Below are positions 1-12,417 of a DNA stretch of 64,000 nucleotides, piece by piece. The translations under genes and the position numbers were made by a program. Position 1 is the first letter of the stretch. Each line of letters begins with the position of its first letter. Origin of the DNA: Amyloporia xantha (Eukaryota; Basidiomycota; Agaricomycetes; Polyporales; Adustoporiaceae); the NCBI GenBank assembly GCA_036971615.1, contig JAYKKR010000001.1, forward strand, positions 4,216,001 through 4,280,000, in the 5' to 3' direction. The notes under the pieces were generated by a model, which made no database searches, was not told the origin of the DNA, and saw only the letters and a list, made by a program, of their open reading frames with translations.

Positions 1-873
1 GCCTCTCCAGACTTCAGTGCTTCAGCTTCCAGAAGCTCCCAACTTCTGCATGTTCGACGCAATTTCCCTATGTATCATTGTCTTCAGCGGAATACCTCTC
101 TCTATTTGAACCACCATAGGTAACTGTCTTGTGCTAGTTGACGCTCAAACGTCTGCCGCTGCCCGTACTGCTTGTATATCTTATCTCGCAGTGCAGTATG
201 TACGGGGTCGTTCATTTGCCTTGTTTCCCTGTCATATCGTTGTTGCGATGGGACTCAAATACACCACAGGCCAAACAACAAATACATGGATCAGAATGCG
301 TGCCCGCGATTATGAAGAATCGTATCTACTGGAAAGCCGCTACCGGGCGCGAGAAGTCACGCGAACGCAAGGATATCCACAAAGCCGTGTCGGGCGGGAG
401 GCGTCTCGTGGACTTTCGTGTATGGCGTGCCGGGTTGACCTCAGTGGGCCAGCGGCCGGGTGCAGGCAGCGCCCTGTTTTAGACAGTATGTACCGATCTA
501 GCTAAGGAAGGTGATAGAAGAGTGCTTCATGCATATGTCGATGAGACTCTTTTCTGTTTGGCATTTGGCATTTGAAGTTCTCCAGCGCTTAATAATATGT
601 ATAGTATAACAGATGATACCTGTTTTATGGCTGTGGCGGCGCACAACGCGACGTACGCCAGCAATACTGTATTCCCACCATGATATAAGTCCAGAATATA
701 GTTCCGTCCATATCTCTTGTCAACAATACAGAATCGCCGACCACGTCGCAATTGTTCGAATATAGCATCACATAATACAGATGAGACTAAGGAGTCCCGT
801 TATAACGAACGAAAGCGAGGCAAAAAGACCGGGTCCAGAAACGAAAGTAATAAATAAAGTGCGTACGATCACC
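1..873. other. Stretch without an assignable gene
   Basis: No gene can be supported here. A plus-strand frame stays open from about 131 to 505 but lacks an ATG start and matches no family I recognise. It could be the last exon of a gene that begins outside the window. The right end is the 3' flank of the minus-strand protease gene next to it. Confidence 0.4.
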
Positions 874-2939
874 TCACTCCTCGATGGTGTAAACATTAGG
901 GGGACGGTTCGGCACTAGCGGCTGGTCACTGCCACCCGCAGAACTCCCAACCCCACTGTCTGACGGTGCCGGAACGATGTATTCTCCCTTGGACGTGCGC
1001 ATCGAGACCCGAGAGCCTACCTGAGAGCCGATCTCGGACGCCTCGTACGACGGAGGTGCGATGTCGTCGTGATGGCCGACAAGAAGCGGAGCCCCGGCCT
1101 CAGGCGAGCCAGGCGGAGACGGAACAGCATATTGGTGTTGCGGCGCCGACGCTGGTACGGCACCGAAGGTGTACGGCTCAACGGTGTTGGCGACCTTGTG
1201 CTCTTCGACCATCGCGACGGTGTCCTTCAGAAGCGCGCGGTCCTGTCGGCTACGGATATAGAAGAAGACAGCGACACCGATGAGGAGCACGCCCGCGACG
1301 CCGCCGATCGTCCCTCCGACGATGGCGCCAACGTCCGAACCCTTCGAACTCACGATCTTTGGAGCGAAGCCCACTGTGTCCGTGCCATTCCGGCTGATCT
1401 GGAACACTCTGGACCGATCATCTGAGATTAGCCATGATCCATGGGATACGAGACGGGAATCTGACGTACAGGTAGAACTTTTGGATGAAAAGAGCCCCGA
1501 ATAGGTATTCGTCGATGGAAGAGTCGGTCCACCCTTCTATTCCACTGACGCAGTTGCCATCGCTAGTTTGGATCACTAATGTGGACTGATCGAGGGCGAA
1601 CTGTTGGGTGCCAATAGTGACGGTGAAGGTGAATTGCGCATCACAAGGCACACTCCAGGACTGCGCCTGACTTCCGAGACTCGAAACGTCAGACTGCAGA
1701 GACGATCCGCCGATAGCGTCGTCTGCAAGAATTCATGCATCAGGATACTATACACGGTTGCCAAAGGGGACGAAACATACTGATCAGCTGCGCCTGTTGA
1801 GTCGGGAAGTAGATGTCCGTGTAGTAGGGATCGATGGCAGATATCATCCGCTCGGAGCTCGACACGGTATCGGAACCTACCGCCAACGACCAGCCATCCA
1901 ACGCCACAGACCAGTCGGGCTGACTGCCGCCGGCGTAGTTGACAGAGGAGTTGGACTGTACCGTCTTGTACGCCACCTTTTGTGTATTATAAGCGCTCGA
2001 ATCAGGCTGCAGCCAATGAAGGGTGCCAGCATTCGTCGATGTTGGCGACACAGCCGCTTGGCCTGTAGTGTTAGTGGGTGTGGCGACAGGCGGGTTCAAA
2101 TCCATGCCAAACTGGAAAATGTCCTGGTCCATGTTGCGATTGAGCCATTCACCGAAAATAGTGTCGTCAAAATTGGCGGAGAAGTTGGAGGTGGTACGAG
2201 TGGCCATCCTGTTCGTCCCAAGTCCAATGATACCCGATACCCCCTTGTCAAAGGTCGTGCCGTTACTTTGGCTGTTGGCAACCACGACTGCAGATATGCG
2301 TGGTAAGAGCGGTTAGTGGAGACGTCAATGTTGCTGGTGCGAAAGGGACCGACTAGTCTGATTGGGATACGCCCAAGATGACCCATTGCTGGTCGCCATG
2401 GTACAGTTCTCTTTGATAACGGTTCCACTGTAAGCACTCCCTGCCAATGAAACACTGTCTGTAGTATCCAAAGGCTTCGCAGACTGAGAAGCAGACTGGT
2501 TGTACCTGTGGAATGAATACAAGGCGTGCAATGGTAAGGAATCATTCCCGTGCCCTTTGCAAAGATTCACTTACAAGCTGATTCCGCTGCACGAGCTACA
2601 CCCTGTGCCGGCCACAGAGGTCATACCCGTGCTAGTTGCAAGGGTGAAATTGAAGTGCTGCTCGTTCGCACCGGGTGCCTGCGGGGAAATGGCATAATCT
2701 GTCAATCGTATGATGGTGGGCAGGAGTTGACCGTATCAGCTCACCATGCCCACCGGAACGACATATCGTCCACTCGTATCAAAGAGAAGGGGTATGTCGA
2801 TCCTGGCAGGGGGTGCAGCAGAAGTGGCGCGTTTCTCAAAGACATTTGGCAATGCCGAAGCAAGGTGAATAAAAGAGAGCGCGAAGCAGAACAGCTTCGC
2901 GGACGACGGCAGGGAGTTCATACCCGAGGAGGAGGACAT
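874..2939 (-). CDS. Membrane-anchored A1 aspartic-protease-like protein, catalytically degenerate
   Basis: Multi-exon minus-strand gene. The ATG at 2939 starts a signal peptide (hydrophobic FCFALSFIHLASA) followed by a KR Kex2-type site. The body has the two-lobed pepsin layout: an N-lobe strand FNFTLATSTGMTSVAG, a C-lobe segment around SAIDPYYTDIYFP, and the late 'SSIDEYLFGALFIQKFY' element. After this comes one transmembrane helix (GAIVGGTIGGVAGVLLIGVAVFF) with a cytoplasmic tail rich in P, S and G. In active A1 enzymes both lobes carry a DTG/DSG triad. Here the first reads ATST (Asp replaced by Ala) and the second keeps Asp but reads DPYY. I infer a surface pseudoprotease with a binding or structural role, as seen in other basidiomycete members that lack the triad. 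Exon joins, for example at 1740 and 2735, were inferred from GT-AG signals and frame. The family call is firm; exact boundaries are less so. Confidence 0.8.
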
Positions 2940-5457
2940 CGCAGAAGAATTAAGCTGAAAGAACACGCGTCGATCAGCCCATCCCATCCATATTGCTGCA
3001 GCCATTGCGCACTCACCGTCAAAATGTACTGTTAATAAGACGGGCCACAGTGGGCAATTGAGTGTTCAGAACGAAGAGTCGACCTCTGCACCGGGACGTT
3101 ATCGTTCCACTGCCTCGACCAAACGAATCGGGCAGAGAGGGGAACAAACAGGCCTCCTGTTTCAACTGCATATTAGTACGAGGCAGTGAGCGCCGGGTGC
3201 CTGTGGGCGCTCGAAACACGCCTTGATCAGGACCCCGGCACCAGCCGACACATCAATGCAACACGTGATCGCGTTCTGCGCTACAGTTACGGACAACCAA
3301 AGTCAACAATTTCTCTCTGGCTCGAACGAGAATTTTCTGAGAAATTCTGACTTCAGATTCGGACTCAGGGAGGTCTAAAACGTCCAAATGCAACAACATC
3401 GTATTTTTCCCATGACGTTTTGGCCGCGCCAAATTTTCAGCCATTTTCATCAACTCTCGGAGCCTTGATGAGAGGTGTACGGGTCAATTTGGAGGGTCCC
3501 AGAGGTCATATTGGCACCTGAAGCTTTGATAATATATCTGGCAGCCTTTCCGCCATTTCTTCGACAGTAACCTAGCTTTTTGAATTGGGTGGTTGTGAAT
3601 TTCTCACTCAAATTGACTATTAGACGCTGTAAATTATGCAATAAATTATAGTTTTTGGGCACTCCTCCATCGTTACAAAAATCGATTCTCACGGTCATCC
3701 AAACTGGTTGACTTTGGTTGTCCGCGACTCAACCGCGACTGTACCACAACTTCAACGTTTCAACTTCAGCCTCGCCGTGAACGCGACTTTCGTTGGTTTA
3801 TGTTTCTCCCGCTTTTCCTACCATTCGTCTCTTATTTGTGCTTGCGCTGTTGCTGAAAATGCATCAGGCTTGCACAGATGCGCTGACAACATCCTGATAT
3901 CACCGTCCAGCGCTCAGGCGAATTCTATCTCGGCGTTCCAGGGAGTTCAGCCAGATGCTTTTATTTCAGCCGCCGGAGCACATCTGAGATGTCGAACACA
4001 ATTTCCCCGGGTACAGTATGCTCGTCGATACTTCTTTCTTTCCTCAGTCCTTTTGTCGTAGGGTCGAAGCTACAGCCCTTCTGCCCTTACGTATCCAGCG
4101 ACTCCTAAGTTCTCCGAATCGGATTTTTAATTAGAAGGCGATACATAACGGGAGCCTCACCGAGAGTGGATACGCAAATCCAGTTAATGCCTCCTGTCGA
4201 GGGTTGCATGTACAGTCTTCGTTTGTTGCGTCCATTCTCAAACATATTGAGTCGGGGACCTCGGGTGGCGATACATCTACGAGTCCCTGATAAGTTCAGG
4301 TCTTTTGCCCTCGTCCAATTTCAAGGTGAGCTCCCGTTCACTCCACTGGACTCTCGCCTTCAGTTTCAGAGTGTCTGTTCCTTCTTTTGAGAGGAGAGTT
4401 CTCTATGGACCCCGGAAAATCGAAGTTCGGCATGTTTCGCAGATCACTAAGTACTAGTGTGCTCGGGCGGTCGAGGCTGTGCCACTCCGTGCTCCAGATT
4501 GGCGCTTGTCGCGATGAGTGCCCCCTGGGCTCCTGGTATACAGCGCGCAATAGCTATGCGATCGGACTTGAGGTGAGTGATATCTGTTGAACGTTTAGGA
4601 GGGATGGTGATCCACTGTTTCGCACCTTCACAGTACCTGTTTCATTGCGATGATGTACATCGGCAATACACAATTTTCAATGCTGTGCAGAGGAATAAAA
4701 TGGCCGGAATGCAGATTGGTTCGCATGTTGCCTCTGTTAGCTCTCGAAATATGTGTTCGCTTCCTGATATACCACTGATGGCTGATTTTTGGTATTCCAA
4801 GGATTTTGAGAATGTTCGGATAAGAGATGCTCTCGCGTAAAGTGTCAAGAAGGCTTCCCTACATGCATGGCTATATCCGACCATTTTGAATATCATCCGT
4901 CATCGCTGCATTCGGGTTCCAATTACGTTGGGCCCCCACTTTGGGTTTGACATGTCCCCTTTCGAGAGTGTTCTAAATATGAGCTTAGTTCTTGGGTCAC
5001 AAGCTCTTGCCTATGGTCATGCTGTCCACTCACATCTGCTACGTCTGAATCTGGCTCGGAGTCAGGGACTGCTTACGTATCGCAACCTCGATCTTTCTGG
5101 ACTTTTGAAATGAATCATAGACTGGTAGTTCTATTTTCGTGCAGCACAGTGACTAACAACTTCGCCCCCAGGAGTGTAAACCGGGTATTCTTCTGGTAAC
5201 CGGGTATTCTTTTAGTACGTACCATCTTGTGACCTATCGACTGGTATTCAATATCCTACTTCCAGTAGATGTCTCTGACCAGGCTGTATTTCCATAGGTC
5301 CACACAACGGTTGGGGAGCGCCTGTCCATGAGACAGCTGACCCTCGTATCAGTCTTTTTACCGAACCTTACGAGAGTACGGCTGTCTTATTTAAACGTCA
5401 TGTGCAAAGATTTCCCCCTCGCGCAGTCATCCTCATCTCTCTACTCTATCGGCAGAC
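2940..5457. other. 2.5-kb intergenic stretch
   Basis: Nothing recognisable was found on either strand. Frames are short, and none combines an ATG, splice signals and a family motif. The right end is the promoter of the first methyltransferase gene. Confidence 0.4.
5386..5397 (+). promoter_or_regulatory. TATA-like box upstream of methyltransferase 1
   Basis: The sequence CTTATTTAAACG lies about 60 bp before the ATG at 5458, a usual distance for a fungal TATA element. The assignment rests on motif and spacing only. Confidence 0.4.
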
Positions 5458-7102
5458 ATGTCTAGCGAAGAAAGGATAAAGAAATTGCGAGCCCTAGTTC
5501 GCTTGCTTGTCGATACCTCAGAAATGGTTATCCACGAATGGGAGGTCGAAGACACTCAACCTCCAGGCAAGGGTAATACCCTTGCTGTTCCATCTCCAGA
5601 CCTCTTCGAGGCCCGTCGCGTCATGCTCGGTGCCTGCGGCTTGTGCATAGACCTGGTACAAGACCCTCTGTTGCGACTCACAGAGGTAGTTTTCGCCAAC
5701 CTCAGTGCCAAGGCACTCAGCATTGCGGTCGATACTCGGATTGCCGACGTACTGGCCCATGGAGATCCTCTCGAAGGTGTTTCGGCTGCTATCATAAGCC
5801 AAGAAACAGGTATAGGTGAGACTAAACTATGTAAGTGAACACCGCTTCATCGACGTATGTCATCGTCCTGATTGAATGGCACCTGCACGCAGCTCAACTT
5901 CTCCGATGTCTGAGCACATTAGGCATTTTCACCGAGACCAAGAATAACCACTTCGCAAACACACCCACTAGTCAATATATGGTCGACAATGAGCCTCTCC
6001 GATGCTGGCTACTCTTGCGAGTGATTGTCTACTGATTTGTTTATCGTTTTTGACGACGCGAAAATAGGAGCACAATAGCAGGCCCTGCCGCCGAGAAGTT
6101 GCCCACCGTCCTATCACATTTTACCGAGAAACGTTCCAGTTCTTCGCAGGAGGCAGCATTCCAAGTGGCCTACGGAACGACGGCGACGATGTGGGAGTGG
6201 CTCGAGGAACCAATCGTCCAGCCAGATGGATCACTGGGCCCACGACCCGAGTTAGGCTTCGTCATACCTGCTATGGTCATGACTGGACAGGTCGAGGCTA
6301 GTGCAACATATGCTGGTATGTCGAGAGTCATCCTGTCAATTGTGAAGAAATACATTAATGTGTCTGTCATTGCTCAGATTACCCCTGGGAGAAGTTGGGA
6401 TCCCACACTATCGTTGACATAGGCGGAGCAGTTGGTGCGTCCAATAGCATGTCATTAATGGAAGCCGATGGTCAGACTTAGACTTTTGACAGGCGGCATG
6501 AGCCTAGAGTTGGCAAAGAGATTTCCGAACCTGAACTTCCTCGTTCAAGACCGCGAGGTCGTAATACGCGAGGCCGAAGCAGTCTGGCTCCAGGAGCTGC
6601 CCGCGACTCTGCACACGAAACGTGTCCACTTTATGGCTCATGATTTCTTCAGTGAGCAGCCGGTGAAAGGAGCTGATGTCTATGTCTTGAGGCATATTCT
6701 GTGAGACATTTTCTCCTCCCACCTTCCGCTATCTGAGAGAAGTCGCAACACAGCCACGACTGGCCGGATGACGCCTGTGTCGAAATTCTAAGACATGTCC
6801 GTCGGGCAATGGAACCAGATTCACTCCTTCTCGTCGTTGACAAAATTATAAATACGGCAGCAAGCTCGCCGTTGCTGAAGAGGGCGCCATCTCCGCTGCC
6901 GTCCAACTACGGCTATGCGCAGCACGTCGCGGCGGAATTTGCCCTTCTTATGATGACTCTATTCAATGGTCAGGAGCGTACGGCCGGAGAGTTGAGTGCA
7001 ATAGTGGCGAAGGCCGGGTTGAGACTGGTGAAGATATGGGAATGTCGTGGTTTGGATGATGTCTCGGAACTGAGGAGAGATGATTATGTCGGTGGAGGAT
7101 AA
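5458..7102 (+). CDS. SAM-dependent O-methyltransferase (COMT-type), paralog 1
   Basis: Six exons (5458-5830, 5893-6016, 6068-6315, 6378-6434, 6493-6700, 6754-7102) give 452 residues, normal for fungal COMT-like enzymes. The N-terminal half is the helical dimerisation/winged-helix region. The catalytic half has the glycine-rich SAM loop VDIGGAVGGMSLELAKRFP, the acidic element LVQDRE, and LHDWPDDACVEILR, where the His of HDW is the family's catalytic base. Such enzymes move methyl groups to hydroxyls of small aromatic or polyketide compounds; the substrate here is unknown. Exon sizes match paralog 2 exon for exon except the last, showing tandem duplication. Intron 2 starts with GC (GCGAGT at 6017) rather than GT; read as a GC-AG intron the frame is intact. 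No synthase or transporter lies beside it, so a biosynthetic cluster is not shown. Confidence 0.88.
6017..6067 (+). other. GC-AG intron in methyltransferase 1
   Basis: The donor is GCGAGT and the acceptor AAAATAG. Splicing TT|G gives Leu-Ser-Thr, matching Ala-Ser-Thr at the same phase-2 junction in paralog 2, which uses the standard donor GTAAGT. The nearby GTGATT donor would shift the frame to a stop. Confidence 0.7.
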
Positions 7103-8294
7103 CTGCCTCATTTTTTCCATTCCATGGAGGCAGCTCCCCACGGTCAACAATCTCAGACGTAATTCCAGGTCTCATTTCCCTGCGGTACATATCCGAACCA
7201 AAGCGAGTCCGAGTCCATTATTATCCTCGTCGGGGATCGGGATAGATTCTGTGTGTTGAGCATAGCTAATCGACCAAATGACGGGTGAGATCGCTTCATG
7301 ACCTCTACCACTGGAATGTTGCTGATGAGCGATTATGAAAACGGTTTCGGCATTTGCCGTTGCTCTAAATGTCGAGACTCGATACTGACATTCAGCGCAT
7401 TGCACCACACTCATATCATATACGATGATATCGAAGTGCGTCTCATCTGTCACAGAGTTTGGAATAAGCAGCGATTTTTGCGTCGTTTAAGGTGTGTCCA
7501 GGCAAGTTTTCATTTTGGTATCTCATGCTTAAGACGATGTATTCCTTTGTTGATCCATACAGCTTCCTGCGTGAGTTACTTGTTCGACACCCAACATACC
7601 TATAAACTATCTCGGTATAGCTTAATTCAATTTTTTCCTCTTCTTAATTATCTCCCTAACGAATGTTTGACCGCCCAACCGAATACCGGGAGCTACAGTG
7701 CTGTGGATGGCGTGTTAAAGTAGCCTTAGCAGCTTAGCGGACCTCCAGTCCGCTGGGATCGCTTGCACACATTGAGATATCAGGCATCTCGTATTGTCAG
7801 CTAAGCTGTATCTCGTTATGAACTCCGCGCACCATTCAGAAAATTCGGGGTACCAAGCATTCTGGTGCTTTGATTCGGCGTCAGCTGGATGTCATTTGAC
7901 AGATTCTTCCGCGGCACCTTTTGTATCATGGTATGTTTGTGCTCTTGAATTATTCCAAGAATGACCCCATTATCAGGAGGATCTGGTACGTGATTTTCAC
8001 ACTCGCATGACATTTATATCTTGGCCTCAGTACTACCCATGTCCAAACCAACCCACACAGCCGCGTGCTCTACGTCCGTCCGTCTTCCTCGTGGAAACAC
8101 ATATGTATGGCGTGCTGGAGATAAGAGCGGCAGAAGATTACTCCACTGACAAACTTGAACATAGCCATTTGATGGCGTCTGCCCCAATCTAATACGAGCT
8201 GGTTTGTGCATCCACAAGCGCCTACCGTCTTGTCGATCATTAATATACGATCGCCTCTTCCTCAGACACAACCCTGTATCGATCACCACGGATA
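7103..8294. other. Intergenic stretch between methyltransferase paralogs
   Basis: No gene was seen. The right end contains an AT-rich TTAATATACG box at about 8240, some 55 bp before the ATG of paralog 2, which may serve as its TATA element. Confidence 0.45.
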
Positions 8295-9949
8295 ATGTCT
8301 GTTGCAGAACGAGCAGAAAAGCTGCGCTCCTTGATCCGTTTGCTTACTGAGGCTTCAGAGGTAGTCATCAAGGAATGGGAGGCCGGAGCTGAGTGCATTC
8401 CATTGGAAAATAGCTCTTCCCGTGTTCCATCTCTCGAGTTATTCGAAGCGCGCCGTGTTGTCCTGGGTGCCTGTGGTATGTGTGTCGACCTCGTTCAGGA
8501 TCCCCTACTTCGCGTGGCCGAGGTGGTATCATCGTTCTACCCCGCCAAGGCAATAAACATTGCTGCCAGAGCGCGGGTTGCCGATATCGTAGCGAATGCG
8601 GATCCTCGTGAAGGTGTCCACATCGAGAAGATCAGCCGGCAAGCAGGTATCAATGACAAGAAGCTGGGTGAGCCGTTATGTTATTTCTTGCTGACGCTTG
8701 ATTGCCGCCATCCGCTGACACGAATGTTACATACAGTCCAGCTTTTGCGTTGTCTCTGTTCCATTCAAATTTTTGCTGAGGTTAAGACCAATCACTTTGC
8801 GAACACTTCTACGAGCCAACTGCTGGTCCATAACGAGTCTCTCCGCTGCTGGATTCTTGCGTAAGTGATCGTTCGCTACCTCAGGAAGAATATTCATTGG
8901 ATTTCTTTTAGTTCCACGGAGGGTAGTGCTTCGATAGAGAAGCTGCCTGTTGTATTATTCGATCCTGTGAAGACTCACTCTGTCTCTCCGCGCGAGGCTG
9001 CCTTTCAGGAAGCATACGGTACCAAGTTGACGTTTTGGGAGTATCTGGAAGAACTTGTTGAGCAGCCGAATGGAACGATGGGTCCACGTCCGGAACTCGA
9101 CGTATGGATCAATGCCATGATCGCTAGTGGTCAAATTGAGGCCGGTGCTTCATATGTTGGTGTGTCGGTGTCCATGACATCTGGCTCAGTCCCCTTACCT
9201 GAAAATGTTGCGCAGATTATCCGTGGGATGCTCTGGGATCTCGCACCATTGTCGATGTAGGTGGAGGAATAGGTATGTCAAGCGTTGTAGTGCAGGCCGC
9301 GCTGTACTAATCAGCCTCGATTCTTTCATTCAACAGGCGGCATGAGCCTTGAGCTGGCAAAGAGATTTCCCAATTTGCGGTTTATCGTTCAAGACCGCGA
9401 TGCTGTTATCCGAAAAGCGGAAGCAGTTTGGCGACAGGAAATGCCCAGTGCTCTGGAGACGGGCCGCGTCAAGTTTTTGGTTCACGATTTCTTTGTAGAG
9501 CAACCTTCCACGGATGCAGAAATCTTTCTCATGAGACACATACTGTTAGTCATCCCATCCCATTGACTAGTTGTTCCTTCGTAATCTCTGAGCCTCTCTT
9601 CGACAGCCATGATTGGGCTGACGAAGAATGTGTGGTCATCCTGCGACACTTGCGCCAAGCAATGAAGCCCGATTCGCTCCTCATCATCACTGATAAAGCT
9701 GTACACACAACAGCAGGATCTCCGCGACTGAAGGCCGCTCCATCTCCACTCCCACCCAACTACGGCTACGCTCAATACTTTGCGTCAATGTTTGATATAT
9801 GTATGCTAGCACTCTTCAACGGGCAGGAGCGCACACCCGAGGAGCTGGATGCGCTGGCGAGGAGGGCGGGACTGAAGGTAACCAATGTATGGGAGTGTCG
9901 TAGCATGACCTCAGTCACGGAATTGAGAAGAGATGACTACGAGAACTGA
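8295..9949 (+). CDS. SAM-dependent O-methyltransferase (COMT-type), paralog 2
   Basis: Six exons (8295-8667, 8737-8860, 8912-9159, 9216-9272, 9337-9544, 9607-9949) encode 450 residues. The SAM-binding loop is VDVGGGIGGMSLELAKRFP and the catalytic-base motif is LHDWADEECVVILRH. The C-terminal elements PNYGYAQYFASMF and LFNGQERT align with paralog 1, where the matching runs read PSNYGYAQHVAAEF and LFNGQERT. All introns lie at the same places as in paralog 1, and all are GT-AG. Two tandem, intact, diverged copies suggest they may act on different positions or substrates. That is inference, since substrate choice cannot be read from sequence alone. Confidence 0.9.
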
Positions 9950-10453
9950 ATATGTTTCGTATTTCTCGCTACTTACATCACCATACCTGTAGCCCTACTG
10001 CATATATTTGTGGTGGAAGGAGTCAAGAAAGCGCCCTCTGATACACTCGGAGTCACTTCAAGGTTGCTGTCGAAGGAGTCGTGAGATTCAAACTTATTTG
10101 CAGATCTAACTTGATAATCGTGCGGACTTCGGGCAATTGGGATTCTTTAAGCATCGATTCCGCTTGAACTCTCAATCCTTCGTACCTACGACGAGGGATT
10201 TATATCATTCTTCCAATTGGTTTAGATGGAAATTACTGTAGAAGGTAACATAGCCCAGTACGCCAGTACACACTGTCACGGACATACAGGATGGAAACGT
10301 TGCAGTTCAATGGTCATGAGGTATCAAGATGTTTTGGTCCAAACACAATGATCAGTGGCCGCCATAATCACTACCTAGAAGCATTTGAAGTAATCGAAGC
10401 ACCCATGATTTGATGCGGAAAGGCCATTCCACTTGATCTGTCAGATTCTCCTT
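9950..10453. other. Intergenic stretch
   Basis: This is the shared 3' region of convergent genes. No open frame or repeat of note was seen. Confidence 0.45.
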
Positions 10454-11467
10454 TCATTGTCGCGGCACCCACTTGCACCTCGCGAACATGTACCTTCTCT
10501 GTATCCTACGCGGTGTCGTGGCATAGCGTTCCATTTGACCCGTTAACGAAGATAAGCCCTGCTGCAAAAGCTGTTGCCTCCACGCAGCATTGCGAATGGC
10601 AAGACTACGTCCTTGCGGATCCGGAGACGGTTGCCTGGCTATGGTTCTTGAACGGGCATAGTTATCGACTGAATCGGGAACCGTGGAAGGGGAGGAATTG
10701 GCGGCCGCATTTGCGAGCGCGAATGGACCTGATACACCAGTAGCACAAGTTGGCGCCAACCCTGGTCTATCGACATTGCTATAGAGAGACTCGACGTTGA
10801 CCTGAGACTCAGCCGTACCTGTTGCACAAAGGGGGAAAGAAACAGCAGTCTGCTGCGTCACAACAGGAAGAGGTGCATAGACACCATCGTAAACGGGGGT
10901 ATTTTGCCGTGCAGGAAACTGGCCCGTCGCCATGCGCGCACTGCCGTAGTACTGAATGGATGATGAAGCGGGAAGGCCGGTGATGCCACTAGCAGATGTG
11001 TTGCGACCGTCTAGGCTTTTCTGAATATTCGCGACATTCCTCGTCCGCGTCTCGAGAGACCTGTCATCAGGTTCACGAGTGTTCTGCTCAGCAGCAAACC
11101 GCGACTGAAACTGCCACTCTTTAGCAACAGGAGGAGCGGCCGGCGCGCATGGACCAATGTACGTGTTCTCGAGCTTAAACCTGACTCCCCAAACCTGAAA
11201 CTGCCAAGTCTGAGTATAGGAAATAATCTGGATGTCTGAAGGCGCAGGAAATACTCACACCACTTGTGTCTTTACACGTTTTCAGTAGTTGCGAGTGTAG
11301 TCGAAACCGGGAACTTGAAGGCTTATTGGTCTGATCATGACGACCTTGATGGAGCTTTTTTGAACCTTCAGCTGAGGTTCTGACCATGGAAAGGAGGAAT
11401 TGAGAAAGAGGAATGCCGCAAGTGTCCATTTTACTTGTAGTATTAATAGGACACAGCCGTGGCCCAT
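10454..11467 (-). CDS. Uncharacterised protein, possibly secreted
   Basis: I do not recognise the family. The stop is at 10454. A long exon stays open upstream to about 11210, where CTCAG|ACTTGG follows a strong donor (GTGAGT) at about 11256. It encodes TWQFQVWGVRFKLENTY, then a Pro/Ala segment and a Gln-, Ser- and Asn-rich tail. The 5' part is uncertain. A frame starting at ATG 11467 has a hydrophobic N-terminus (WTLAAFLFL) resembling a signal peptide, and reaches the downstream frame only through an intron with a weak AAG acceptor. A start at ATG 11429 without that intron is the alternative. Strand and the 3' exon are better supported than the start. Confidence 0.4.
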
Positions 11468-11600
11468 GTTGTGGCCCCAGTGGGCGGCGCAGCATCACAA
11501 TAAAGGCGCGTCCACACCTTGTCGTGATTCTTCTACGTTTGTCAGGGCTTGACATCAATGTCCTTATTGAGGATACAGAGGCCGGCTCTGACAACGCGCC

Positions 11601-12417
11601 TCAAATAACAACACGAGCGGAGGCCACCAGAATTGAAAATGATGTAGAGTACAAAGGATCACAGGGCAAGTCCCGGTGCGATGGTAGTAGTGCGGAGTAC
11701 AGCCTTTTGAGGAGAACGGTCAAATGCAAGGAAAATCTGGGGTTAATGATATACGGTAGGACAAACGGGATGGATGAGCGCCAACTCCTCCGAAGCAGCA
11801 CCCCCCAACGAGAGGCTATTCCTTGACTGGTCAGCAAGGGATCTAGCACCGAACAATCAACTACTTGCGCGAGAAGCCAAGACCGAAAAGTGACATTGTT
11901 GGCCATATACTGGCTGGTCTGAGTGTTCATGAAGCGTTCATCATCGCCTTCGACGAAAATATCTAAATACAAGCAACGCAGTGCTTGCTCTGCACGCCTA
12001 GCATCGTTAATTTCCTCTGCAGATCGGACAACACAATTGAGTACTTACACAGCGTCTTGCTATTTATGCCTGTTTGCTGTCCAAAAGTCACGATAGACTC
12101 GGAGACGCCGGTTGGGAAATCGGCAAAGGTCTGCAATTCTTGCCCTGACAGCAATGTCTAGCGCTTTAGCGACATGGAACGATATCGTCACTTCGCTCAG
12201 GCGAACAAGAGGGTTTTTTACGAGGTTGATACACATGCCATATCCAGCGATAATGATACGACGAGCTCCGAAGAGTCCTAGCGATAGAACGGGAGGCACA
12301 TTGTCATTGTCAGGAGGTCGTTTGCTGTCAGCCTCCCATTCCTTGACGATGCATCAGCGAGCAAACGATCCAAAGTTCGTAACTTCTGCGACTTTTCTGA
12401 AACAGACATGTCGCCGA
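11601..12417 (-). pseudogene. Broken O-methyltransferase copy (third paralog)
   Basis: On the strand opposite the intact pair, fragments match only the N-terminal half of the methyltransferases: MSVSEKSQKLRTLDRLLADAS at the start, then VKEWEAD, then GARRIIIAGYGMCINLVKN and the element QTSQYMANN. Between DAS and VKEWEAD, bases are missing relative to paralog 2 and the frame is lost. The SAM loop and HDW motif expected downstream are not found, so the catalytic half is gone. The intron after FRSWLLA has a GCAAGT start, again a GC donor as in paralog 1. I read this as an inverted, truncated duplicate that no longer encodes an enzyme. Confidence 0.75.

Noticed and set aside
6010..6070. Methyltransferase paralog 1 seemed to have a broken exon 2-exon 3 splice site.
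   Set aside because: A GC-AG intron restores the frame at the same phase as paralog 2, so a pseudogene call is not needed.
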